Shown here in pieces: positions 46,620 to 55,300 of a stretch of 64,000 bases of DNA (its first letter is position 1; each line of letters begins with the position of its first letter). A model generated the notes under the pieces. It was not told the origin of the DNA and did not search any database. It was given only the letters and a program-made list of their open reading frames with translations. This DNA is from Rhodovulum sp. P5 (lineage in GTDB: Bacteria > Pseudomonadota > Alphaproteobacteria > Rhodobacterales > Rhodobacteraceae). The stretch is from NCBI RefSeq assembly GCF_002079305.1, contig NZ_CP015039.1, positions 2,563,501-2,627,500 on the forward strand, in the 5' to 3' direction. Position numbers and translations under genes: made by a program.

Positions 46620-47132
46620 CTACACCGCGGCAGACAGATATTCGGGGAACAGCGTGTCCGGGACGAGGTTGACCTTGGCCAGGTTCATCCCGGCGCCGCC
46701 GCTGACAACAGCCAGCGGCATGCCATCCAGCATCAGCATCGCATCGGTCGTTCCGGTCTGCGATGGACGCTTGGACAGGACCGGGTCGGGATGGGTCTTT
46801 GAGTCGTAGACGATGAAAAGCGCGTCTTCCTGTTCGTCATAGGTGTCCACGAGGGCCGGCCATCTTGTATCGCGGTCGAACAGGTCGTCGAGCGAGAACG
46901 GTTTCGCCGTGGCGGTCGCCCGCGCCCATTCCTGGGCCGAGAAATCCGGCCCGTCATCGGTGTCGAGGGCCATCAATGCCGCCTTGAACGCGTCTGCCCG
47001 CGCCAGATCGTCGGAAGGGATGTCATCGAGACAGGCGGAGCGGTCGGGTACTGTTCCGCCTGCGGGCAGGGGGGCTTGCGCCTCGGGCGCGCCGGTCACC
47101 AAGAGCCCCAAGAGACCTGTCACGGTGTTCAT
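46620..47132 (-). CDS. Hypothetical protein, possibly exported
   Basis: 170 aa, not recognised. AAGGAG lies 7 nt before the ATG at 47132. The first ~20 residues (MNTVTGLLGLLVTGAPEAQA) are weakly signal-like; the rest is acidic and soluble with DDGPDFSAQEWARA and a beta-like end (LMLDGMPLAVVSGGAGMN). It might be a periplasmic protein. Single gene between DUF5665 and the dehalogenase-like gene. Confidence 0.5.
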   Translation of the reverse strand: MNTVTGLLGLLVTGAPEAQAPLPAGGTVPDRSACLDDIPSDDLARADAFKAALMALDTDDGPDFSAQEWARATATAKPFSLDDLFDRDTRWPALVDTYDEQEDALFIVYDSKTHPDPVLSKRPSQTGTTDAMLMLDGMPLAVVSGGAGMNLAKVNLVPDTLFPEYLSAAV

Positions 47133-47265
47133 CTTCCGCTCCTTCCAGAACGCCCCGCGCCGCCTTCGACGGCTTTCACCGTCGGAAAGTCTACGCATCC
47201 CGGCGCCCTGCCGCGACGACAAGCTGGAAAACTGGTAACCGAAACCTTGACGCGGGCGGGCCGGG

Positions 47266-48159
47266 TCAGGCGGCGAAGAAGGGAACGAAAGCGTCCAGCA
47301 CGGCCTGGGGCGCCTCTTCCATGGCGAAATGGCCCGACCGGCAGGATGCGTCCTGTACGTTTTCGGCCCATGCCCGCCACAAGTCGGCCGGATGCCCGGT
47401 TTGTGCGGGAAACCCGGTTTCCGCCCAGAGAAACATCAGCGGGGCCGCGATACGTCGGCCCGCGGCGCGGTCGGCCTCGTCAAGATGGCGGTCGGTCGTG
47501 GCCCCGGCGCGATAGTCGGCACACATCGCGGCAATGCGGGCCGGGTCGCCCGCCTGACGGCGATAGGCGGCAAGGGCTGCGGGCGGGAACACGTCCAGCG
47601 ATTTCGCCAGCGTCCAGCTTTGCAGCGTGTGATCGATATAGCCGACCGGGTCGGCGCCGATCAGCCGTTCCGGCAGCGGCGCAGGCTGGGCAAGGAAGGT
47701 CCAGTGATAGGCCTTGTAGGCAAGATCGGCAGTCCAGGAGGCCCAGAAATCGCCCGTGGGCACGATCTCTATGATCCCCAGCCGGTCCACGCGGTCGGGA
47801 TGGTCGAGCGCCAGCCGATAGGCCACCCGCGCGCCGCGGTCATGGCCGAGGATATGCGCCCGCGCCAGCCCCAGCGCGTCCATCACGCCGACGATGTCGC
47901 GGGCCATTTCGCGTTTGGAATAGGTGGTGTGGGCGTCATCATCTGGGGGCGCGTCGCTGTCGCCATAGCCGCGCAGATCGACCACGATCACATCGAACCG
48001 CTCTGCCAGTGCCGGCGCGACGTTCAGCCAGCACATGTGGTTTTGCGGATAGCCGTGCAGCAGGATCAGCGGCGCGCCCGTGCCCGCGCGATGCACGGAC
48101 AGGCCGATGCCGTTGGTGTCGATACGGGTTTGGGTAAATCCCGGAAGTCCTGATGCCAT
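47266..48159 (-). CDS. Alpha/beta hydrolase, fluoroacetate-dehalogenase-like
   Basis: 297-aa hydrolase resembling haloacetate dehalogenase H-1/FAcD. The nucleophile is D107 in GHDRGAR; R108 and R111 match the two arginines that hold the haloacetate carboxylate; H152-W153 and Y216 match the halide-binding His, Trp and Tyr; H277 is the catalytic His (SGHFAM). The lid stretch HWTFLAQPAPLPERLIGADP is also family-like. The acid residue position reads Glu (EIVPT, ~131), where FAcD has Asp. Activity on fluoroacetate is likely but unproven; epoxide hydrolases share the fold. Confidence 0.8.
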   Translation of the reverse strand: MASGLPGFTQTRIDTNGIGLSVHRAGTGAPLILLHGYPQNHMCWLNVAPALAERFDVIVVDLRGYGDSDAPPDDDAHTTYSKREMARDIVGVMDALGLARAHILGHDRGARVAYRLALDHPDRVDRLGIIEIVPTGDFWASWTADLAYKAYHWTFLAQPAPLPERLIGADPVGYIDHTLQSWTLAKSLDVFPPAALAAYRRQAGDPARIAAMCADYRAGATTDRHLDEADRAAGRRIAAPLMFLWAETGFPAQTGHPADLWRAWAENVQDASCRSGHFAMEEAPQAVLDAFVPFFAA

Positions 48160-48217
48160 GGCTGCCCCCCTCTTTCGGCGTCAGACTAAGCGCCGGATGG
48201 AGCGATGTCGCGCGCTT

Positions 48218-48955
48218 TCAGAGGGAGAGCTTCTTGAACACGGCCTCGGGGATGGCGCGGATGATGGCCATGATCAGACGCCAGACGGGGCGGACATAGA
48301 TGATGTTCCGCTTCTTCTCGACGGCTTTCACGATGGCCGTACCTAGTTCCTGAGGTTCCGCTGTGAGGCCCCCCGGCAGGTCCATCCCCTCGGTCATCCT
48401 CGTGTTCACGAAGCCCGGCAGCACGGTGACCACATGCACGCCCTGTTTGGCAAGCCGGTTGCGCAAACCCGACAGGAACGCGGTGAACCCCGCCTTTGAC
48501 GCGCCGTAGACATAGTTGGTCGCGCGCCCCCGGTCACCTGCCACGGAACTGATGCCGACCAGTGTGCCGGAGCCGCGCGCGGCGAAGCGGTTTGCCAGGT
48601 CTCCGAGGATCAGTGCCGGCCCCTCGAAATTGGCGCGTATCACGAGGGCCGCCTTGCCCGCGTCGGTCTCGTTCTCCGCCTGATCGCCCATCAGGCCGAC
48701 GGCGCAAACGGCAACCTCTGGCAGGGTCGGCAGGTGGTCGAGAAAGGCGGCGTGGTGCGCGGTGTCGAGCGCGTCGAAGTCGTGCACCGATGCCGCGACA
48801 TTGTAGCGGATCGTGATGTCTGTGGCGTCGGGCTGAAGGCTTTCCGCATTGCGCGCGGCCAGCTGGATCGGGTGGCCTTCGGCGGCAAAGGCATGGGCCA
48901 CGGCGCGGCCGATATCGGACCGCGCGCCAAGGATCAGGACGGGGGGCTTGGTCAC
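48218..48955 (-). CDS. DprE2-like SDR reductase (polyprenylphosphoryl-2-keto-ribose reductase)
   Basis: 245-aa short-chain dehydrogenase. The cofactor motif LGARSDIGRAVAHAF is at ~8-22, and the catalytic YVYGASKAG gives Tyr and Lys. In mycobacteria DprE2 reduces polyprenyl-phospho-2-keto-ribose to the arabinose form. The GTG at 48955 overlaps the DprE1-like stop by 4 nt (GTGA); the longer frame is a shadow. It is the last of four coupled genes. The assignment rests on context and pairing with DprE1; the SDR fold alone is generic. Confidence 0.78.
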   Translation of the reverse strand: MTKPPVLILGARSDIGRAVAHAFAAEGHPIQLAARNAESLQPDATDITIRYNVAASVHDFDALDTAHHAAFLDHLPTLPEVAVCAVGLMGDQAENETDAGKAALVIRANFEGPALILGDLANRFAARGSGTLVGISSVAGDRGRATNYVYGASKAGFTAFLSGLRNRLAKQGVHVVTVLPGFVNTRMTEGMDLPGGLTAEPQELGTAIVKAVEKKRNIIYVRPVWRLIMAIIRAIPEAVFKKLSL

Positions 48956-50274
48956 AGTGAGAGCCTTTCGGACTGGGAGGAACGGAAGGCGGGGGACATG
49001 CCCCTTGCCTGCCGCAGGGCGGCGAAGTCCTCCGCACGGGGATCGGCGGCGCGCAGGGTCTTCGCGCTCAGCCGCGCATCCTTGGCCAGGTAGAACCGCC
49101 CGCCATGGGCCAGCGTGATCGCATCCAGCCGCGACATCAGCGCCAGCGTGCGGCGGTTGACGGGGAAGTCGAGCGCCAGCGTGTAGCCCTCCATCGGGAA
49201 GGAAAAGCGGCCCTGTCCCGGCCCGAACCGTTTCAGCACTGACAGGAAGCAGCCGGCGCGCGCCGCAGCGATTTCGTCGAGCAGCGCATGCAGGCCGGTA
49301 TTGGCCACCTGCAGGGGCAGAACGCATTGAAACTGTACGAAACCGCGGCGGCCATAGATTCGGTTCCAGCCGAGGATCGCGTCGAGCGGGTAGAAATAGC
49401 TGTCCCAGTCCACGTAGGACGTGCCTGCCTGCCGCAGGCCATTGCGGTAATAGGCGGCGTTGAAGGCCCTGACCGTCAGTGGGTTCAGCGCAAGGCCGGG
49501 GAAATCGATGGGGATGGTCTTCGTCGTCTTCTCGGGCGTGCGGAGGGGATGCAGCCGGTGCTGGTGCGGCAGCTCCACGGCCCGGGCATGTTCGCCCAGC
49601 ATGACAAGCGCGCGGCCCTTGGCGGCCCCGGTGCTGAGACAGTCGATCCAGGCCACCGAATAGGTCGCGTCGTGATGATCCTCGAATGCGGCCATCGCGG
49701 CATCCAGATCGGGGGCGGGGATCATCCGTTGCCGGATCCAGGCGCTTTCGACGGGCCGTAGGCGGATCGCGGCGCGCAGGATGACGCCGGTCAGCCCCAT
49801 GCCGCCAACCGTCCAGTCGAAAAACTCGGCATTCGCGTCCCGCGAACAGCGGTGCACCTGTCCGTCCGGCCCCATCAGGTCGATCCAGTCGACGCTTGCG
49901 CGCATCGCCCCGTCGCGATGATGGTTCTTGCCATGCACATCGGCCGCGATCATGCCGCCCAGGGTGACGAATTTCGTGCCCGGCGTGACCATGGGGAACC
50001 AGCCGCGGGGCAGGAAGGTGTCGATGACGTCGGACAGGAGGAGCCCCGCCTCCGCCACCAGTTGGCCCGTATCAGGGTCGAAGGCGATCATCCTGTTGAA
50101 GCGGCGCATGTTCAGGGTCGTGGCCAGCCCGATCGCGCTGTCACCATAGGCACGGCCATTGCCGCGGGCGATCACGGCGCCTTTCGCGACCGCACGGGCC
50201 AGCGCCGCTTCGCTGTCGGGCCGGGATTCGTCGGTGTCCACCACCGGAAACCGGCCCCAGCCCGAGAGCTTCAT
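48952..50274 (-). CDS. DprE1-like FAD oxidase (polyprenylphosphoryl-ribose 2'-epimerase subunit)
   Basis: 440-aa FAD-linked oxidase. It has the VAO-type FAD domain (ARGNGRAYGDSAIG ~45-58; TPGTKFVTLGGMIAADVHGKNHH) and a C-terminal substrate domain whose LKRFGPGQGRFSFPMEGYTLALDFP and FYLAKDARLS segments line up closely with mycobacterial DprE1. The residue matching Cys387, the benzothiazinone target, is Ala (YTLA), while the active-site lysine (AKDAR) is kept. It oxidises the 2'-OH of polyprenyl-phospho-ribose. Start ATG 50274 overlaps the GtrA stop by 4 nt. Confidence 0.85.
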   Translation of the reverse strand: MKLSGWGRFPVVDTDESRPDSEAALARAVAKGAVIARGNGRAYGDSAIGLATTLNMRRFNRMIAFDPDTGQLVAEAGLLLSDVIDTFLPRGWFPMVTPGTKFVTLGGMIAADVHGKNHHRDGAMRASVDWIDLMGPDGQVHRCSRDANAEFFDWTVGGMGLTGVILRAAIRLRPVESAWIRQRMIPAPDLDAAMAAFEDHHDATYSVAWIDCLSTGAAKGRALVMLGEHARAVELPHQHRLHPLRTPEKTTKTIPIDFPGLALNPLTVRAFNAAYYRNGLRQAGTSYVDWDSYFYPLDAILGWNRIYGRRGFVQFQCVLPLQVANTGLHALLDEIAAARAGCFLSVLKRFGPGQGRFSFPMEGYTLALDFPVNRRTLALMSRLDAITLAHGGRFYLAKDARLSAKTLRAADPRAEDFAALRQARGMSPAFRSSQSERLSL

Positions 50275-50693
50275 GCCCTTGCCCCCAACTGGCTGTCGGT
50301 GAAGACAAAGCGGCGGTCGAGCTGGTACTTGGTCACGTAGCCGACGGTCAGCCCCAGAAGGGCCCCGACCTCTCGCATCCTGTCGGTTTGCCAGATGGCC
50401 CAAAAGGCGGTCTCGGTCCCCCAGAAGATCGCGGTCGTGACCACGCCCATCAGGGTATAGAGCGAGAATTTCCGCCCATGTGCCCTGAGCCCCGTGCCGG
50501 TGTCGGCAAAGATCCACCGCTTGTCGAGCAGGTATTTCAGCACCAGCCCCATGCCGGTCCCGCAGACCAGGGCGGCCACGAAGACCAGCGGCCCGTCACC
50601 CAACAGGAATACCACGCGCTGGGTGCCGAGATTGGCCAGCGTGGCCAGTACGGCAAAGGCGGAATAGCGGAAGATCAGCCCATGCAGCGTCAT
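50271..50693 (-). CDS. GtrA-family membrane protein
   Basis: 140 aa with four hydrophobic helices and the GtrA signature (GTGMGLVLKYLLDKRWIF and VGYVTKYQLDRRFVF). In mycobacteria the GtrA protein Rv3789 sits next to dprE1 and has been proposed to help decaprenyl-phospho-arabinose or an arabinosyltransferase reach the periplasm. It overlaps both flanking genes by 4 nt. A lipid-sugar flippase or anchor role is inferred from this context. Confidence 0.85.
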   Translation of the reverse strand: MTLHGLIFRYSAFAVLATLANLGTQRVVFLLGDGPLVFVAALVCGTGMGLVLKYLLDKRWIFADTGTGLRAHGRKFSLYTLMGVVTTAIFWGTETAFWAIWQTDRMREVGALLGLTVGYVTKYQLDRRFVFTDSQLGARA

Positions 50694-52132
50694 AGCAGCA
50701 TCGCCGCCAGCGCGAAGCCCGCGATCAGCAGGAAGCTCATCCGGCTGATGCCGTCCCTTGCGGCATAGACGACCGGGTCGTCATGCATCTCTCCGCGATG
50801 GGCGATCATCACCGTGCGCGACAGCCAGTAGAGCAGCACGCAGCAGATGCCCCAAAGTGCCTCTGGCAGGGAGTAAAGCTCCTGCGTGGTGGGGGCATTG
50901 ACGTAAAGCGCCATGACGAGGACGGAGACATAACCCGCCCCGATTGCCATCATCGAGATGATCGGCAGGTCCTCGACAGAATAGTCGCGCCCCGAAGCGC
51001 CCGGTTCCTGTCGTTTCAGGTTATCGACAAGTTCCGCCTGCCGTTTCACCGCGGCGAGCGCGAAGAAAAAGAAGATCGAAAAGGCCAGCATCCAGACCGA
51101 AAGCGGTAGACCCGTCGCCGCACCGCCCGCGATGATGCGTATCGTGTAAAGCCCGGCCAGAACGCAGATGTCGATGACCTTCCTTCGCTTCAGGCCCATC
51201 GAATAGGCCGTGGTCAGCCCGATATAGCCCAGCATCACCAGGAAGAACGGCCCGCCAAGTGCAAGTGCGATCAGGGTGCCGCCGGCCAGCATGCCGGCAC
51301 CCATCATCGTGCCATGGGCAATCGGTACGCGGCCCGCGGCGAAGGGGCGTTCACGCTTGCGCGGATGCGCCCGGTCGGCCCTGAGATCGACCAGATCGTT
51401 GAGGACGTAGACCGCCGAGGCGACGAGAGAGAAAGCCGCGAAGGCGAAAAGCGATGCAAGGACCGCCCCAGGCGTGAACGCATGCGCGGCCAGAAGCGGC
51501 ATGAAGACGAGGATGTTCTTGACCCATTGATGCGGGCGCAGGGCCTGCATGTAGGCGCGCCAGCTTGCCCGATGGGTCGCCAGATGCTCTGCCCCGGGAT
51601 CGAGGGCGTCGGCGGCCGCCCGCAAGGACCGCGATGCATTGACGGTGATCGCCCGCCCGGCCTGATCCCAGATCGCCAGATCGGCGCGCGAGTCGCCCAT
51701 ATAGGCATAGTGTCCCGCGCCGAAGCGGTCATTCAGGAGCGTGGCCTTCGCCCCTGCCTTGAGGTTGGTCCGCCCGTCCGATCCGTGGACCTCGTCGAAG
51801 ATCCCCAGATGGTCGGCGATCTCTTCGGCAAGGAAACGGTCGCTTGCGGTGATCAGCACGGTTCGGCCGCCGGCCGCCCGGAATTGGCGGATATGGTCGA
51901 TGACGGTGCTATCGTAGGGCAGGGTCGTGACGTCGATATGCGAATGCTCTGTCAGGTGGCGTTTCAGCGCCGCCTTGCCCTGGCGCAGCGCCAGGGCCGC
52001 GGTGAAGGGGCGGTGCCAATTGCGAGCACAGGCCGACCAAAGGCTCTCAAACAGCATATCGCTTCGAAGAAGCGTGCCGTCGAGGTCCACGGCGAGGACG
52101 GGACATGGAAGATCCGGCTGCGGTTCGGTCAC
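50690..52132 (-). CDS. HAD phosphatase-UbiA prenyltransferase fusion (phosphoribosyl-polyprenyl-phosphate synthesis)
   Basis: 480 aa in two parts. Residues ~10-190 are a HAD hydrolase (VDLDGTLL motif I, LITASDR motif II, GDSRADLAIW motif IV). Residues ~200-480 are a UbiA membrane transferase with about eight helices and the Mg motif NDLVDLRADRAHPRKRERP, close to the NDxxDxxxD of mycobacterial Rv3806c, which transfers phosphoribose from PRPP to polyprenyl phosphate. The HAD part could remove the 5-phosphate. GTG 52132 with GAGG upstream is preferred to TTG 52147. First gene of the four-gene operon. Confidence 0.82.
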   Translation of the reverse strand: MTEPQPDLPCPVLAVDLDGTLLRSDMLFESLWSACARNWHRPFTAALALRQGKAALKRHLTEHSHIDVTTLPYDSTVIDHIRQFRAAGGRTVLITASDRFLAEEIADHLGIFDEVHGSDGRTNLKAGAKATLLNDRFGAGHYAYMGDSRADLAIWDQAGRAITVNASRSLRAAADALDPGAEHLATHRASWRAYMQALRPHQWVKNILVFMPLLAAHAFTPGAVLASLFAFAAFSLVASAVYVLNDLVDLRADRAHPRKRERPFAAGRVPIAHGTMMGAGMLAGGTLIALALGGPFFLVMLGYIGLTTAYSMGLKRRKVIDICVLAGLYTIRIIAGGAATGLPLSVWMLAFSIFFFFALAAVKRQAELVDNLKRQEPGASGRDYSVEDLPIISMMAIGAGYVSVLVMALYVNAPTTQELYSLPEALWGICCVLLYWLSRTVMIAHRGEMHDDPVVYAARDGISRMSFLLIAGFALAAMLL

Positions 52133-52359
52133 AACGGCCTCATCCAAGGCTCAACTTTCGCGGTGATCGCACAGTTTGCACTCAACTTCCACCGTCGCGC
52201 GGGGACAAGTGCGTCGAGTTTGAACGGATCGGCGCCTGCGCCCGCGCCTGTGTCCTGGGTTCGGAAGGCTGACGTCCGGTTATCGTCGGGATGCTGGAAA
52301 GCTGTCTAAAATCCGATTGTTTACCCTGTTCCTTAGGCGTCGGTTAGGCTGTGACGCGG

Positions 52360-55300
52360 ATGAAGGGGGCTGTCTTTGCGGTTCTCCAGGTGCTCTCAAT
52401 GCAACGTCACAATCAGGCTGCCCCGGTTTGCGAGGAGACGCCCGGTGTGTCGATTCTGGTCGTGTCGCCGTCGGGCCATATCCTGAGCGCGAGCGGTGCG
52501 GCCATTGCCGCGATGGGGCCGGAATCGACCGACCTGTCTGGCAGGGTTCTGGGCGATATCCTGTGTCCGGACGATGTCGCGGGGGTTGAGACGGCCATCC
52601 GCGCGCTGGACGGCGGGCAGGTTGCCGCGACAGATGTCGAGCTTGGTGTTCTGTGCGCTGGCGGGGTATGCCGCCGGTTCCGGGCCTTCCTGTCGCCCGT
52701 GCGTGCCGACGACCGGATGGTTGCGGTCTCGATGGTGCTGCATGAGCCCGGCAAGGAGAGGGCGGGGCCAACGGTTTCGTCCGCGCCTGACCCCGCGCGG
52801 CAGTTCGATCCCGGCCTCATGCGTCAGGCCGCGCGGCATTTCGGATTCGCCCAGTGGTTTCTGGAGCCGGCGACGCGGGCGATGTGGGCGACGGAGGCCT
52901 ATTTCGACCTTCTGGGATTTGAGCCCGACGAGGTGGAATTGAGCGGCCCCTGGCTGCGGTCGCGGCTGCATCCCGACGATTTCGACGCGACCGTGTCGCG
53001 GATGGAGCAGTTGCTGGCCAATGAGAACGAGACCTTTGCAATCGACTATCGCCTGCGCTGCAAGGACGGGACCTACAAGTGGTTTCAGGCCAATGCCCGC
53101 CTGTATTCGCGCAAGGGCACCGGCTTGCCCCCCGTCGTTTGCGGCAGCCTGATCGACATTTCCCGCCGCAAGGCGAACGAGTCGCGCCTGAACGCCGCGC
53201 GCGCCAAGGCCGACGCGGCCCGGGCCGAGGCCGAGAAGAGCGAGAGCCTGCTGCATATCGCGACCGAACATGCCGGGGTCGCCCCATGGTTCCTGAACCC
53301 GGCAACCGGAGAGTTCGTCCGCAACGACCGGTTCGGCACGATCACCGGACGAACCGGTGACGGTCTGGCCAAGACGCTGGATGGCATGCTGGGCATGGTC
53401 CATCCCGACGACCTGCCCATGGTGCAGCGGGAACTTGCGGCGATGGTGCAGGGCAAGCAGGCCGAGGCCAAGGCAGATCACCGGATACGCCACAAGGACG
53501 GGCATTGGGTCTGGTGCACAAGCGTCGCCAAGCCGTATCAATCGGGGGAAGACGGCCAACCGCTGCTGATTTGCGGCACGACCTTCGACATCACCGACCA
53601 CAAGGCCTATGAGGCGCGCCTTGCCGAAGCGCTGCGCGCGGCGCAGACCGCGCGCGAGGAAGCGCAGGAAGCTGCCGAGATTCTGCGCCACTCGACGGAA
53701 AACAGCAATGTCGTGCCGTGGTACCGCTATCCCGATTTCGGGCAGGACAGGGTTGGCGATCACCTCAAGACGATGCTGGGCCATGGGCCGGAGTTCGAGA
53801 TTGACCGGCCGGCCTTCCTTGACCTGATGCATCCCGATGACCGTTCCGCGGCCAAGGCGGATTTCTGGGCGATGGATCGCGGCGAAATCGACGCCTATGA
53901 TCACAGTTTCCGGCTGCGCCGGGCGGACGGCACGTGGTGCTGGTTCTCGGCCATGGCGAAACGGGTGGATCGGTCGGATCAGGGCCGCCCGCTGCTGATT
54001 TGCGGCAGCCTGACGGATATCGACGACCTGAAGCGGAACGAGGCACGACTGGCGGAGGCCGCGTCGGAGGCGCAGCAGGCGCAGGACCGGCTGCGGAAAC
54101 TGGCCGACAACATGCCGGGCGCACTGGCCGAGCGGCAGGGGTGGCCTGACGGCACGTCCTCTCTGCCGTATTTCAGCGCCAGGCTGCCGGAGATGTTCGC
54201 CACCACGCGGGACGCGATCGAAAAGGACAGCACCGCCCTTTACGTCCACATGCATCAAGACGACCGCGCGCGGCTTGTCGAACGCGTTGATCAGTCCGCC
54301 GCGGAATTGTCGGCCTTCGACGAACGGGTCAGGATCATGGATCCGGAAACGGGGCCGCGCTGGGTTCGGATTTCGTCGCAGCCCTTTGCCCAGCCCGACG
54401 GGTCGGTCATCTGGTACGGCAATGTCAACGACATCACTGCACAGGTGGAAACCGAGCAGCGGGCCGAAGAGGCGGCCGCACGTCTGCGCTTCCTTGAGGA
54501 GCGGTTGCGCCTGGCCACCGAAGCTGCCGGGATCGGGGTCTGGGACTTCGATCTCGTCAGCGGCCAACTTGTCTGGGATGACACGATGCACCGGATTCAC
54601 GGCATCGCCCCGGGAAGTTTCGGGGGGCGGCTGGAGGGCTGGGTTGACCTCGTGCACCCCGAGGATATCGCGGCCTCGGAGCGACGTTTCAGCGCCGCTG
54701 TCCAGTCGGGCAGTGCCTTCGATGACGCGTTCCGTATCGTCCGGCCCGATGGGACCGTCCGTGTCATCAGCGCCAGGGCGCAGATATTCCGCGACGCGTC
54801 CGGGGCCCCGGTAAGGGCCGTTGGCGTGAACATGGATGTCACCGAGCAGAAGGCCGCGGAGTTGCACCTGGCCGAAGCGGCCGAGGATGCAAGGCGGGCC
54901 CATGATCGGCTGAACATCCTTGCCGACAACGCGCCGGGTGCCCTGTTCGAGTTTCGGCAGGACAGCGCGGGCGTGTTCAGCCTGCCCTATTTCAGCGCCA
55001 ACCTTGCGCCGATCATGGGCGTCACGGCCGAGGCGCTGGCCGCGGACGGCGCCGCGGTATTCGCCCATATCCATCCCGAAGACCTTCCCAAGGTGGTGGA
55101 GGATATCGCGATTTCCCGGGCGGACCTGTCGGATTTCACGGCGCGCTTCCGCATCAATGACCCGCGAACCGGTCTGCGCTGGGTCATGGTCTCCTCCCTG
55201 CCGTCGCTTCAGTCGGATGGCGCCGTTGTCTGGTACGGCAACATGTTCGACGTGACCGAGCAGGAAAAGGTCGAACGCCAGGCCGCAGCCGCCGCAAAAG

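Noticed and set aside
50690..52132. Ubiquinone-pathway 4-hydroxybenzoate prenyltransferase (UbiA proper)
   Set aside because: The HAD fusion, the NDLVDLRAD motif and the GtrA/DprE1/DprE2 neighbours favour the PRPP-using polyprenyl-phosphate branch of the family.
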